Made by a program: the position numbers and the translations under genes. 64,000 nucleotides of DNA, from positions 1,426,001 through 1,490,000 of the forward strand of contig NZ_CP012573.1 in NCBI RefSeq assembly GCF_001280205.1, given 5' to 3'. Each line of letters starts with the position of its first letter. Positions within the stretch are counted from its first letter, which is position 1. Below the pieces are notes generated by a model that was not told where the DNA came from, searched no databases, and saw nothing but the letters and a program-made list of their open reading frames with translations. This DNA comes from Clavibacter capsici (GTDB lineage: Bacteria > Actinomycetota > Actinomycetes > Actinomycetales > Microbacteriaceae). Below, piece by piece: positions 31,878 through 40,880 of this stretch.

Positions 31878-32504
31878 ATGTCCGACGTTCAGAGCACCTC
31901 CCGCACCACCGCCGTCGAGTTCTGGTTCGACCCCTCCTGCCCCTGGGCGTGGATGACCTCCCGCTGGGTCGACGAGGTCGCCCGCCACCGCGACCTCGAC
32001 ATCACCTGGCGGGTCATGAGCCTCGCCGTCCTCAACGAGGACAAGGCCGACGACCCGAAGTTCGCGGAGTTCCTCCCGCGCGCGCTCCGCTTCACCCGGC
32101 TCGTCGCCGCCGTCGAGGCCGAGCACGGCGCCGAGCACGTCAAGCCGCTGTACGACGCGCTCGGGACGCGGATCCACCTCCGCGACCAGAAGGACGCCGA
32201 CGTCGTCATCCCCGAGGTCCTCGCCGAGCTCGGCCTCCCCGCGGAGCTCGCCGAGACGAGCTGCACCGACCGCTACGACGAGCCCATGCGCGCCAGCCAC
32301 TTCGACGGCATCGAGCGCGTCGGCCAGGACGTCGGCACCCCCGTCATCGCGGTCGACGGCGTCGCGTTCTTCGGGCCCGTCATCTCGCCCGCGCCGAAGG
32401 GCGAGGAGGCCGTGCGGCTGTGGGACGGCGTCGTCGCCGTCGCCGGCTACCCCGGCTTCTTCGAGATCAAGCGCTCGCGCACCGTGGGCCCGATCTTCGA
32501 CTGA
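31878..32504 (+). CDS. DsbA family protein, mycothiol-dependent nitroreductase (Rv2466c) type
   Basis: A 208-residue thioredoxin-fold protein with a helical insert. The active-site stretch is FWFDPSCPWAW, with one cysteine (Cys21) followed by Pro-Trp-Ala, so it lacks the second Cys of a CxxC motif. GTPVIAVDGVAFFGPVISPAP carries the cis-Pro turn. The layout fits the actinobacterial Rv2466c-like family, which uses mycothiol as reductant; a single-cysteine site would work through a mixed disulfide with mycothiol. Redox role is by family; substrate unknown. Hairpin terminator follows. Confidence 0.82.
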   Translation: MSDVQSTSRTTAVEFWFDPSCPWAWMTSRWVDEVARHRDLDITWRVMSLAVLNEDKADDPKFAEFLPRALRFTRLVAAVEAEHGAEHVKPLYDALGTRIHLRDQKDADVVIPEVLAELGLPAELAETSCTDRYDEPMRASHFDGIERVGQDVGTPVIAVDGVAFFGPVISPAPKGEEAVRLWDGVVAVAGYPGFFEIKRSRTVGPIFD

Positions 32505-32524
32505 CCCGTCCCCGTCGCGCACGC

Positions 32525-32555
32525 GGCGGCCGGGCGCCATGGGTGCCCGGCCGCC
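32525..32555 (+). terminator. Hairpin terminator after DsbA-like gene
   Basis: A 14-bp stem (GGCGGCCGGGCGCC region, one G-U pair) with an ATG loop, 20 bases after the stop. Confidence 0.65.
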
Positions 32556-32618
32556 TCGCGCGCGGCTCGCCCGCGCCGCGGGCACGACGCCGCGACGCGC
32601 GGCAGGAGGAGTGCACCG

Positions 32619-33107
32619 ATGCGCATCCACATCGCGACCGACCACGCGGGCCTCGACTTCTCGAGGTACCTCACCGACCACCTGACCGACGCCGGGCACG
32701 ACGTCGTCGACCACGGACCGACCGCCTACGACGCGCTCGACGACTACCCGTCGTTCTGCATCCGCGCGGCCCGGGCCGTCGTCGCGGACCAGCGCGACGG
32801 CGCCACGGCGCTCGGCGTGGTGTTCGGCGGATCGGGCAACGGCGAGCAGATCGCGGCCAACAAGGTCGAGGGCGTGCGCGCGGCGCTCGTCTGGAACCTC
32901 TCGACCGCCGTGCTCGCGCGCCAGCACAACGACGCCAACGTGATCTCCATCGGCGCGCGCCAGCACACGGTCGAGGAGGCGACGGCCTTCATCGACGCCT
33001 TCATCGCCGAGCCGTTCTCCGGCGAGGAGCGGCATGCGCGCCGCATCGCGCAGCTCGCCGAGTACGAGACGACGGGGGCCATCGCCGGTCACCCCGTCAC
33101 CGACTAG
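32619..33107 (+). CDS. rpiB: Ribose-5-phosphate isomerase B
   Basis: A 162-residue RpiB/LacAB protein interconverting ribose-5-phosphate and ribulose-5-phosphate in the pentose phosphate pathway. MRIHIATDHAGLDFSRYL is the N-terminal motif, and the anion hole and catalytic loop are in GVVFGGSGNGEQIAANKVEGVRAAL. The loop has SGNGEQ with Glu, as in the mycobacterial-type enzyme, rather than the Cys of E. coli RpiB. C-terminal half NDANVISIGARQHTVEEA is typical. GCAGGAGGAGTG lies just upstream of the ATG. Next gene starts 6 bp after the stop. Confidence 0.94.
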   Translation: MRIHIATDHAGLDFSRYLTDHLTDAGHDVVDHGPTAYDALDDYPSFCIRAARAVVADQRDGATALGVVFGGSGNGEQIAANKVEGVRAALVWNLSTAVLARQHNDANVISIGARQHTVEEATAFIDAFIAEPFSGEERHARRIAQLAEYETTGAIAGHPVTD

Positions 33108-33113
33108 GCCGCC

Positions 33114-34103
33114 GTGCCCGAGGGGCATTCGATCCACCGGATCGCGAAGCAGTTCGAGGCGCACTTCGTGGGCGACGTCGTGCAGGCGTCGTCCCCGCAG
33201 GGCCGCTTCGCGGAGGGCGCCGCCGTGCTCGACGGCCGGCGGCTGGTCGCGGCGAAGGCCGTCGGCAAGCAGATGTTCCTCGAGTTCGACGGCGACGTCT
33301 GGCTCCGCGTGCACCTCGGCCTCTACGGCGCGTGGGACTTCGCCGGAGACGTCACGACGCTCAACCGGATGGGCCAGAACGGCATGCGCGGCGACGTCCC
33401 CGTCGACGACAGGGTCGACGACGCGCCCGTGGACTCCGACGCGGAGGACTCGCTCGCCAGCATCGGCGCGCCCCGTCGCGCGCGACTGCGGATGGCGGAG
33501 CAGGAGAAGGTGCACGACCCGTTCTCCGCCGAGGCGTGGCCGCCCGAGCCGGTGGGCCAGGTGCGCGTGCGCCTGCTCACCGAGCGCGCCGTGGCGGATC
33601 TCCGCGGTCCCACCGCGTGCGTCGTGGCGAGCCCCGAGGAGGTGCAGCAGGCCGTCGACAAGCTCGGCCCGGATCCCCTCGTCGACGGGGGCAGGCGCTC
33701 GGAGGACCGCTTCACGGCCACGGTGCGCAAGAAGCCGACGGCCATCGGCCTGCTCCTCATGGACCAGTCCGTGGTCAGCGGCATCGGCAACGTGTACCGG
33801 GCCGAGCTGCTGTTCCGCGCACGGCAGAACCCGCACACGCCGGGGCGCGCCGTGCCCGAGGACGTCGTGCGCGGCCTGTGGAGGGACTGGTCGAAGCTCC
33901 TGCGGAAGGGCGTTGAGGTGGGCCAGATGATGACCATGGACGGCCTCCGCGGCAAGAAGCTCGAGGCCGCGCTCCGCAACCGCGCGGACCGGCACTGGGT
34001 CTACCACCGCGAGGGGCTGCCGTGCCGCGTGTGCGGCACGAACATCGTGATGGAGGAGGCGGCGGGCCGGAAGCTGTACTGGTGCCCGTACTGCCAGGCG
34101 TGA
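33114..34103 (+). CDS. nei: Fpg/Nei family DNA glycosylase (endonuclease VIII type)
   Basis: A 329-residue bifunctional glycosylase/AP lyase. After removal of Met the N-terminus is PEGHSIHRIAKQFE, with Pro as Schiff-base nucleophile and Glu next to it. The helix-two-turn-helix is in LLMDQSVVSGIGNVYRAELLF, and the C-terminal zinc finger CRVCGTNIVMEE with LYWCPYCQ supplies four cysteines. It removes oxidised pyrimidines from DNA. Longer than E. coli Nei by an acidic insert at about residues 95-130. GTG start lies 6 bp after rpiB, so the genes share a transcript. Confidence 0.92.
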   Translation: MPEGHSIHRIAKQFEAHFVGDVVQASSPQGRFAEGAAVLDGRRLVAAKAVGKQMFLEFDGDVWLRVHLGLYGAWDFAGDVTTLNRMGQNGMRGDVPVDDRVDDAPVDSDAEDSLASIGAPRRARLRMAEQEKVHDPFSAEAWPPEPVGQVRVRLLTERAVADLRGPTACVVASPEEVQQAVDKLGPDPLVDGGRRSEDRFTATVRKKPTAIGLLLMDQSVVSGIGNVYRAELLFRARQNPHTPGRAVPEDVVRGLWRDWSKLLRKGVEVGQMMTMDGLRGKKLEAALRNRADRHWVYHREGLPCRVCGTNIVMEEAAGRKLYWCPYCQA

Positions 34104-34120
34104 TGCTCCGGTGAACCGCG

Positions 34121-34154
34121 GAGGGGCACGGATCCGATCGGATCCGGGCCCCTC
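34121..34154. terminator. Bidirectional hairpin between nei and dps
   Basis: GAGGGGC, one mismatch, then a perfect CGGATCCGATCGGATCCG palindrome and GCCCCTC. It lies between convergent stops at 34103 and 34184. Confidence 0.65.
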
Positions 34155-34183
34155 GACCGTCGCGGCGGATGCTGCGGCCGGTG

Positions 34184-34669
34184 CTACTCGCTGATGTGGG
34201 CGAAGAGGAACCAGCGGTCCTTCTCGAGCCCGCGGGCGATCTCGATGGCGACGTCCTGGCTGTTGACGTCGATCTCGCCGAGCTCCTGCACGGCGCGGTT
34301 CACGAGCTCCATCGTCGCGTCGATCTGCGCGATGACCTCGGCGATCGTCGCGCTCGACTGGCGGAAGCCGGGGGTGAGGGGCGCCGTGGTGGTCGAGGCG
34401 GCGACCGTCTCGATGCGGGCGTCGACGGGCAGGCCGAGGGCGACGACGCGCTCGGCGGCGGTGTCGGCCCAGTCCTGCGCGTGGGAGACCAGGACGTCGA
34501 GGAACTCGTGGACGCCGATGAAGTTGGCGCCGCGGACGTGCCAGTGCGCCTGCTTGCCGTTGACGGCGAGGGCCTGGAGGTTGACGGCGACGGGGCTGAG
34601 GAACTGCGCGACGCCGGCGGCGACGTCGGCGGATGCGGAGCTGGTGGGGACGTGGACGGTGTCGGTCAT
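34184..34669 (-). CDS. dps: Dps family DNA-binding/ferroxidase protein
   Basis: A 161-residue ferritin-like protein. The dinuclear site at the dimer interface is visible as KQAHWHVRGANFIGVHEFLDVL with the downstream acidic pair in DWADTAAERVVALG. The C-terminal helix ends EKDRWFLFAHISE. It forms a dodecamer that stores iron, removes H2O2 and protects DNA in stress. GGAGAGAACCC stands before the ATG at 34669; an extension to 34756 is rejected. It ends against a shared hairpin with nei. Confidence 0.93.
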   Translation of the reverse strand: MTDTVHVPTSSASADVAAGVAQFLSPVAVNLQALAVNGKQAHWHVRGANFIGVHEFLDVLVSHAQDWADTAAERVVALGLPVDARIETVAASTTTAPLTPGFRQSSATIAEVIAQIDATMELVNRAVQELGEIDVNSQDVAIEIARGLEKDRWFLFAHISE

Positions 34670-34813
34670 GGGTTCTCTCCTCGAGCGTCGGATGACGGTC
34701 TGCGGGCTGCGGACGATGCCGTCAATCTCGCGCATCCCGCCGCCGCCCGCAAGCAAGCTGAGGCATGGCTTACCGGTCGGCGGCGCGGATCCACGGGCAT
34801 CGGCGGAGCGCGC

Positions 34814-36952
34814 TCACCGGAGCGCCGAGACGCGGGCCGCCACCTCCTTGACGTCGCGGATCCGCCGCTCGTACCGCGCCGCCACGGCGATGAGCACGAC
34901 GCCGCCGACTCCCGCCCATGCCCACCAGGGGACGGTGGCGGAGGCCTCCCGGATCCACGGCCACAGCTGCGCGACCGCGTGCACCAGCAGGACGCCTGCG
35001 CCGATGAGGAAGGGCGCGCGGAGCCTCAGCCGCGCACCGGCGAGCAGGGTCGCGAGCGCGAGGATCCCGAGGCCCACGATGCGCCAGGCGGGGCTGGGGC
35101 CGAGGTCGGCGAGGAGCGGCGGGACGAGCAGGACGAGGAGTCCCGGGCCCAGGTGCCGCATGCTGCCGGCCGATGCATCGCGGACCAGGCGCCGCGAGCC
35201 GACGACGAGGAGCGCCGCGGCGATCGGCACCGTGACCGTCTCGACCGGGTCCGCCGAGCCCGTGAGGACGAGGACGGCGGCGACCAGCCCGCCGACGACG
35301 AGCGCCGCGAGGGCGAGGACGCGGTCCTGCAGCGGGGGAGCGGCGCCGGGCCCATCGGTCGGGCGTGCGTCCACCGTGCTCGCCGTCGCGGGCGCCGCTG
35401 CCGACGCGTCCGCCGCGGCCGTCACGAGCGGGGGCGAGCAGGCGACGTGGAGCGCGGCGATCAGGGTGACCAGGAGGGCCGAGCGCAGGCCGACCCCGTC
35501 CATCGACTCGGCGTGGGCGCGGAGGATCCCGGCTGTCCCCACCGCGCCCGCGCCCACGAGCGCGACGAGCGCGACGATGCGGGGCGCGGCGTGGAGCAGG
35601 GCGTCGGCGGATCCGCGGATCCCGTTCGCCGCGCTCCCCCCTGCGTCCGACTTCCCGGCGGTGCCGGTCGATGCGACCGGCGAGGCGCCTGCGGCCCCGC
35701 TGCTGCCGGTGCGGCCCGACGGGCGGGCGGGCATCAGGGCGACGGCGAGCACGAGGACGACAGCCGCGGTGAGCGTCCAGAGGTCCGTGCGTCCGAACGT
35801 CGCCGGCTCGTATGCGTCGAGCTGGGCGACTGCGCGCCCGAAGCCGACGACAGGGACGGCGATACCGGCCGCCGCTCCCGTCGCGAGGAGGAGCCACCCC
35901 GTCGGGGATGCGGCGTCCGAGCGACGCAGAGCGGCCGCGGCGAGGAGCAGGACGGCGCCGGCGGCGGCGCCGAGCACCAGGGCGCGGACGGGCGTCCCGG
36001 TCCAGGACGCGACGGCCGTGGGCAGGGACGCGAGGAGCAGGGCGCCGAGGAGGACGGGCGCCGCGCCGGATGCCCGAGGCGCGACAGGACGCCGTCGACC
36101 GGGCAGTCCGCGGTGGAGGAGCGCGGCCACGATGAGCAGCACCCCCGCTGGCGGGAGGACGTACGGCTCGACCGCGTCGACGCGGCCTCGGCCGAGCGCG
36201 ACCCACAGGGCGGCGGAGCCGAGAGCGAGGGCGACCCAGCCGACGTGGCGCCGCATGCGCGACCCCGGGCCCGAGGACACGAGGAGCGCGGTCACGCCCG
36301 ACAGGAGGAGGGCGACGGGGAGCCCGGCCGCGTCGGAGGCCGCGCCGACCACGACGGTGCCGACCACGAGCACGCCCGCCCCGGCATCGGCGGCGTGCCG
36401 CAGGATGCGGTCGGCCGGACTCGACGCGGATGCCGGGACGGGGTCCGGAGCCCGGTTCCGGAGCCGGTCGGCGGCACCGACCGCGGCGGCGAGCACGGCG
36501 ACGATCGCCGGTACGGCGAGCGCGGCGGGCTCCAGGGCCGTGTAGCCGCCGCGCCAGGCGAGCAGCGCCACCACCACGGCACCGAGCAGGGCGACCGCTG
36601 CGCATGCGGCGAGCACTCGCCGGTGCACGGACCGGAGCACGAGGAGCACCCCGGCTCCCGCGACGAGCGACACGCTCCCGACGAGAGGCCGGACGACGCC
36701 GTCGCCGACGCCCACCGACGCGAGCATCACGACGCTCACGAGCGCGGTGGTCGCCATCCAGGCGGATGCGGCGACGCGGGCGTCCTCCGGGCCGCGGGAG
36801 CCGCGGAGGACGAGGGCCCCGATCCCGATGAGGAGGACCGCCGTGATCGTCAGCTGCAGGTCGACGACCGGCGTCCGGTCGACGAGGCCGCCCGCGAGGC
36901 GGAGCGCTCGGACGCCGCCCACGGCCAGGATCCCGCTGCCGCCGCCGATCAC
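34814..36952 (-). CDS. SCO7613-type membrane protein, C-terminal half (frameshift fragment or coupled gene)
   Basis: 712 residues if started from the GTG at 36952 whose bases overlap the stop of the upstream half (GTGA). It is almost entirely transmembrane helices separated by short Arg- and Pro-rich loops, ending in a soluble tail YERRIRDVKEVAARVSALR. The frame stays open upstream through RPLVRAVVIGGGSGILAV, which joins smoothly to the last helix of the other half if one base is restored near 36988. The GTG start would cut off part of the first helix, so a frameshift in one long gene is the better reading, but translational coupling of two genes remains possible. Function unknown. Confidence 0.7.
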   Translation of the reverse strand: MIGGGSGILAVGGVRALRLAGGLVDRTPVVDLQLTITAVLLIGIGALVLRGSRGPEDARVAASAWMATTALVSVVMLASVGVGDGVVRPLVGSVSLVAGAGVLLVLRSVHRRVLAACAAVALLGAVVVALLAWRGGYTALEPAALAVPAIVAVLAAAVGAADRLRNRAPDPVPASASSPADRILRHAADAGAGVLVVGTVVVGAASDAAGLPVALLLSGVTALLVSSGPGSRMRRHVGWVALALGSAALWVALGRGRVDAVEPYVLPPAGVLLIVAALLHRGLPGRRRPVAPRASGAAPVLLGALLLASLPTAVASWTGTPVRALVLGAAAGAVLLLAAAALRRSDAASPTGWLLLATGAAAGIAVPVVGFGRAVAQLDAYEPATFGRTDLWTLTAAVVLVLAVALMPARPSGRTGSSGAAGASPVASTGTAGKSDAGGSAANGIRGSADALLHAAPRIVALVALVGAGAVGTAGILRAHAESMDGVGLRSALLVTLIAALHVACSPPLVTAAADASAAAPATASTVDARPTDGPGAAPPLQDRVLALAALVVGGLVAAVLVLTGSADPVETVTVPIAAALLVVGSRRLVRDASAGSMRHLGPGLLVLLVPPLLADLGPSPAWRIVGLGILALATLLAGARLRLRAPFLIGAGVLLVHAVAQLWPWIREASATVPWWAWAGVGGVVLIAVAARYERRIRDVKEVAARVSALR

Positions 36953-39900
36953 GACCGCCCGCACCAGCGGGCGCACGGGGACGCCACGCGACGCAGGGCG
37001 GCGGCCGCCGTGAGCGCGAGGGCCGCGCAGATGTCGATGAGGAGGGTTGGCCGGAGCACGTCGTCGGGGCGACCCACGGCGGCGAGCGGCAGCACTACCG
37101 TCAGCATGCCCGCGAGGGTGAGCGCCGTGACACCACGCCGGACGCGCGGCCCGGCCGGTGACGTCGTCCCTTCGTCGTCGACCCGGACCGCCGCGCGATG
37201 CATGAGCGCCGCCACCAGGAGCAGGGTGCCCGCGACGGGCAGCCAGTAGGCCTCGGGCGTGGTCGCGCCGACCGCGAGCAGCCGTGACCACAGCGCCGCG
37301 ATCCCCGCACCGAGCGCCGTCCAGCCCCACGCGCGGCGGGCGCTGCGGGACACGAGCAGCCCGTCGTGGGCGTACGAGAGGACGAGGGCCGTGGCGGCCA
37401 GGACGAGCAGCGGGATCCACAGGAGCTCGCGCCCCGCGCGCGACGGGTCGAAGGTGACGGCCGCGAGCAGCGCCCCGCCCGCCACGACGACCGCACCGAC
37501 GTCGAGGGCGACGCGCAGCGCGGGGGAGACCTGCCGGTACGCGAGCAGGGCGGCCGTGACGACGAGGAGCGCGACCCCGGCGGGGACCGCCCCGTGGGGC
37601 GTGGCGCCGCGCTCGACGAGGGCGCCGGCGGTGAGGACCGCGAGCAGCAGCGCCGGGGCGACGAGGCCCGCGGTCGTGAGCCGCCATCGGCGGAGCGCCG
37701 TGCTCCCGGCGGGTCGCGGGGCGCCGGACTGCTCGTCCGGGCGGGGCGCACGCGCAGGGAGGGCGACGCGCCGGACGCCGCCGACGGTCCACGCGACGAG
37801 GCCGGCGACGAGCGCGACCTGCGCGGCGATGGACCAGACGGGCGGTCCCGTGAGGACGCCGCCCACGCGATCCGCCCCGACGATCGCGACGACGAGCGAC
37901 ATGGCGCCTGCCGGAAGCAGGACGGTCGCGAGCAGGGCGCGTCGTCGCACCCCTGGATGCCGAGGGAGGACGCCGGAGACGAGGACGGTCAGCGCGGAGC
38001 TCAGCAGGAGGAGCACGACGGGATCCGCGGCACCGTCGAGGGTGCTCGACGAGGGCGTGGCCCCGATGACGCGCGCGTCGACGAGGGACGGGGCGAGGCC
38101 CCCCGCGGCGACGAGGCCCGCCAGCGCGGCTCCCGCCGTGGCGAGGCGTGCGGTGTCGTCGGTCCGCGCGGTCCGGGATGCGACGACGAGGAGCAGGACG
38201 ACGAGCGGGGTGATCGCCCACCAGGTGCCCGTGCTCGCCCAGGAGGCGGCCCAGGCCAGCGCACCGGCCGCGAGCGACAGCGCCACGAGCGGGGCCGCCG
38301 GGACGAGCGACGTGCGGGCGGGCGGGGCGGGGACGACGGCGGGGGACTCGGACCCCGTGGGCACCGGTGCGGACGGAGCGCCCGGCGTGCCCTCGTCGAG
38401 GCGCGTTTCGGCCTGCGCGTCCGCATCGCCCGGAACGAGGAGCGCATCGTCGCCGTCTTGCGGGACGAGCGCTCGACCCCGCGGGGAGAGCCGCCAGGCG
38501 AGCGCACCCGCGGAGACGAGGAGGTACGCACCCGCCACCATGGCGATGGGTCCGAGCGCGGGGATCGCGGCGACCAGCGTCGCGGCCCCGGCCCACGCGA
38601 GGAGCGCTCGGCGCTCCCGCAGTCGGCGTGCGGCGTGGGCGGCGGCGATCGCGAGGATCCAGACCGCGACGAGACCGAGCGCCGCCGCTCGGACGTCGCC
38701 GGGGAGATCGGCGATGTCGCTCGTCCGACCCAGGACGACGGCATCGTCGAGCGGACCCCGCCCCCATGGCGGCAGGCCGACGACGAGCGCGGCCGTGATG
38801 CCACCGAGGGCCGCGACCGCGGCGGGCAGGCCGGCGATGATCGCCACGACGAGGGCGGACACGGCCGCGACCCGGGCCGTGCCGGCGACGAGGGGCTCGT
38901 GCAGGCGGCGCGCGGCCACGTCGAGGGCGGCCGCGACGAGGGCGGCGGCCACGAGCTGCGCGCAGAACGTGAGGAGCGCGGGTCCGCCCGCGAGGGCCGT
39001 CACCGGGAGGGCGGCGGCCGCCCCGACGCCGGCGACCGCGGCGGCGAGCACCCGCAGCGGATCCGAGGCGGACGCGACCGCGTCGGTCATCGCGGGTCCC
39101 GCGTCGGTCACGATCCCCGGGGTCTCGTCGACCGGCCGGGGCAGGTCGGCCTCGGACGTCGGCCATGCCGCATGGGCGTCGTCGTGTCCGCGGTCGGCGC
39201 GGGACGCCGGTCGCGCGAGCGCCCAGGCGTGCGCGCCGCTGGCGACGGCCGCGACCAGGAGCGGGAGCGCAGGGACGGCGTCGGGGTCGACGGCGCTGGC
39301 GGCGCCGGCCACGACCGCCGCCGTGGCGCTCACGACGCCGACCGCGCGGAGGATCCGACGCTCGAGGGCGTCGGGCAGCGCTGTGGCACCCGAGCGCGGA
39401 GCCGCGTGCACGAGGGCCACGGCGGACGCGGCGGCCAGGGCGAGCGCGGTGCGGGTCCCGGCATCGGCCGAGGGGATGGCGCCCACCAGCAGACCGGCGG
39501 CGACGCTCAGCCCGGCCCAGCCCGCGATGCCCGCCACGCGGATCCGCAGCAGGGGTCGGAGGGCGAGGAGCCCGGCCGACACCACGAGCGTGCCGAGGCC
39601 GAAGTGGAGGAACGGGTCGTTCGAGGCGGCGCCCGCCAGGTCGTAGGAGCGCACGGCCCAGACATCCAGGTGCAGCAGCACGATGCCGACCACGCCGACG
39701 GCCTCGGCCGTGCCGGGCAGTCGGCGCCGGGCCAGGATGCCCGCCGCCGCGAGCGCGGCGAGGGTGACGGACGCCGTGATGGCCGCGCGCACGACGAGCC
39801 CGTAGGTGACGAACGCGTAGACCACGTAGAAGACCGCGGCGACGGAGAGCAGCACCACGCCGATGGCGAGCAGCACGGCGGGGACGCTGATCCGGCGCCG

Positions 39901-40314
39901 AGGCGCCGCGGGCACCTCGGGCGCAGCGGGCACGGGCGGGTGGACCTCGACAGGCGGCTCCGGCCTGGCGGAGGGCACCGGCGCCGCCTCGACCGGCGCC
40001 GCCAGGTCGACGTCCGCGCCGGGATCCGCTGCCCGCGCGAGGACGGCCGCGTGCTCCTCGGCGGCGGCCGTGGACCACATCCGCATCGACGCGAGCAGCC
40101 GCTCGCGTTCCGCGATCGCCTCCACCACGCGCCGGGACGCGTCGAGGACGTCAGCCGCGTCGGGAGCGCGGACGTCGAGCCCGCAGCGCCCGCAGACGAG
40201 CGCGTCGAGGACGGCGAGGCAGGACGGGCACAGGTCGGTGCGGAGGAGGTCGTCCGGCCGCCCGGCCCAGGGCTGCGCGCCGATCCGTGATCCCCGTGCG
40301 TCGTCCTCGACCAT
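36949..40314 (-). CDS. SCO7613-type large membrane protein, N-terminal half
   Basis: 1121 residues from the ATG at 40314. The cytoplasmic N-terminus has a zinc ribbon, CPSCLAVLDALVCGRCGLD (two CxxC pairs), a helical stretch (VVEAIAERERLLASMRMWST), a Pro/Ala-rich linker, then many transmembrane helices that continue to the end. The layout matches actinobacterial proteins with the SCO7613 C-terminal domain, whose function is unknown. The last residues (after LTAAAALRR) leave the hydrophobic pattern and stop at once, which suggests a one-base loss near 36988 that cuts a protein of about 1830 residues. A GGGGGG site precedes the start. Downstream of tRNA-Gly, opposite strand unused. Confidence 0.78.
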   Translation of the reverse strand: MVEDDARGSRIGAQPWAGRPDDLLRTDLCPSCLAVLDALVCGRCGLDVRAPDAADVLDASRRVVEAIAERERLLASMRMWSTAAAEEHAAVLARAADPGADVDLAAPVEAAPVPSARPEPPVEVHPPVPAAPEVPAAPRRRISVPAVLLAIGVVLLSVAAVFYVVYAFVTYGLVVRAAITASVTLAALAAAGILARRRLPGTAEAVGVVGIVLLHLDVWAVRSYDLAGAASNDPFLHFGLGTLVVSAGLLALRPLLRIRVAGIAGWAGLSVAAGLLVGAIPSADAGTRTALALAAASAVALVHAAPRSGATALPDALERRILRAVGVVSATAAVVAGAASAVDPDAVPALPLLVAAVASGAHAWALARPASRADRGHDDAHAAWPTSEADLPRPVDETPGIVTDAGPAMTDAVASASDPLRVLAAAVAGVGAAAALPVTALAGGPALLTFCAQLVAAALVAAALDVAARRLHEPLVAGTARVAAVSALVVAIIAGLPAAVAALGGITAALVVGLPPWGRGPLDDAVVLGRTSDIADLPGDVRAAALGLVAVWILAIAAAHAARRLRERRALLAWAGAATLVAAIPALGPIAMVAGAYLLVSAGALAWRLSPRGRALVPQDGDDALLVPGDADAQAETRLDEGTPGAPSAPVPTGSESPAVVPAPPARTSLVPAAPLVALSLAAGALAWAASWASTGTWWAITPLVVLLLVVASRTARTDDTARLATAGAALAGLVAAGGLAPSLVDARVIGATPSSSTLDGAADPVVLLLLSSALTVLVSGVLPRHPGVRRRALLATVLLPAGAMSLVVAIVGADRVGGVLTGPPVWSIAAQVALVAGLVAWTVGGVRRVALPARAPRPDEQSGAPRPAGSTALRRWRLTTAGLVAPALLLAVLTAGALVERGATPHGAVPAGVALLVVTAALLAYRQVSPALRVALDVGAVVVAGGALLAAVTFDPSRAGRELLWIPLLVLAATALVLSYAHDGLLVSRSARRAWGWTALGAGIAALWSRLLAVGATTPEAYWLPVAGTLLLVAALMHRAAVRVDDEGTTSPAGPRVRRGVTALTLAGMLTVVLPLAAVGRPDDVLRPTLLIDICAALALTAAAALRRVASPCARWCGRS

Positions 40315-40473
40315 GCAGCCCCCCGAGCTCGCCCATGCGGAAGCTCCCAGGCTATCCACGGAGAGGGACGCTACCGGTGCCGACGCTCACGACACGACGG
40401 GATGCCCCGATCGGGGGATGCCCGCGCTGCGCCGGAGGTGTGGAGGACGGGCGGCGAGAAGCGACGACCACGA

Positions 40474-40547
40474 TGGAGGGGATGACGGGAATCGAACCCG
40501 CGTGATCAGTTTGGAAGACTGAGGCTCTACCATTGAGCTACATCCCC
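40474..40547 (-). tRNA. tRNA-Gly (TCC anticodon)
   Basis: On the minus strand: acceptor GGGGATG with CATCCCC, D arm GCTCAATGGTAGAGC, anticodon loop CTTCCAA with anticodon TCC, T arm GCGGG TTCGATT CCCGT, discriminator T and an encoded CCA. The 160 bp to the membrane protein start (40314) hold no other feature seen. Confidence 0.96.
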
Positions 40548-40739
40548 GCGACGCCGGCACCACCGCCCCCGAGGGGCCGTGCGCCGGATGCGCGGGATCC
40601 AGCGTAGCGCAGCCTCCCGCCGCCGGTGACCAGCGGCGGGCATGAGTCGGATAGGCTGTGCCACGGTCGGATCGGCTCCCGCGCGCCTGCACGTCAGGGG
40701 CGCACGGTGCCCGCCTCGACCGAGGGAATGCGTGGCAGC

Positions 40740-40815
40740 CGGGGCGTAGCGTAGTGGCTAGCGCGTCCGCTTTGGGAGCGGAAGACCGCAGGTTCGAGTC
40801 CTGTCGCCCCGACCA
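40740..40815 (+). tRNA. tRNA-Pro (TGG anticodon)
   Basis: Acceptor CGGGGCG pairs with CGCCCCG, D arm GCGTAGTGGCTAGCGC, anticodon loop TTTGGGA with anticodon TGG, T arm GCAGG TTCGAGT CCTGT, discriminator A and encoded CCA. It is 66 bp upstream of tig. Confidence 0.96.
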
Positions 40816-40880
40816 CATCCCCGACGACGAAATGCCGTCTCAGCCGAGGCGCGTACCGCGATTACAGGAGAACTCCACAC

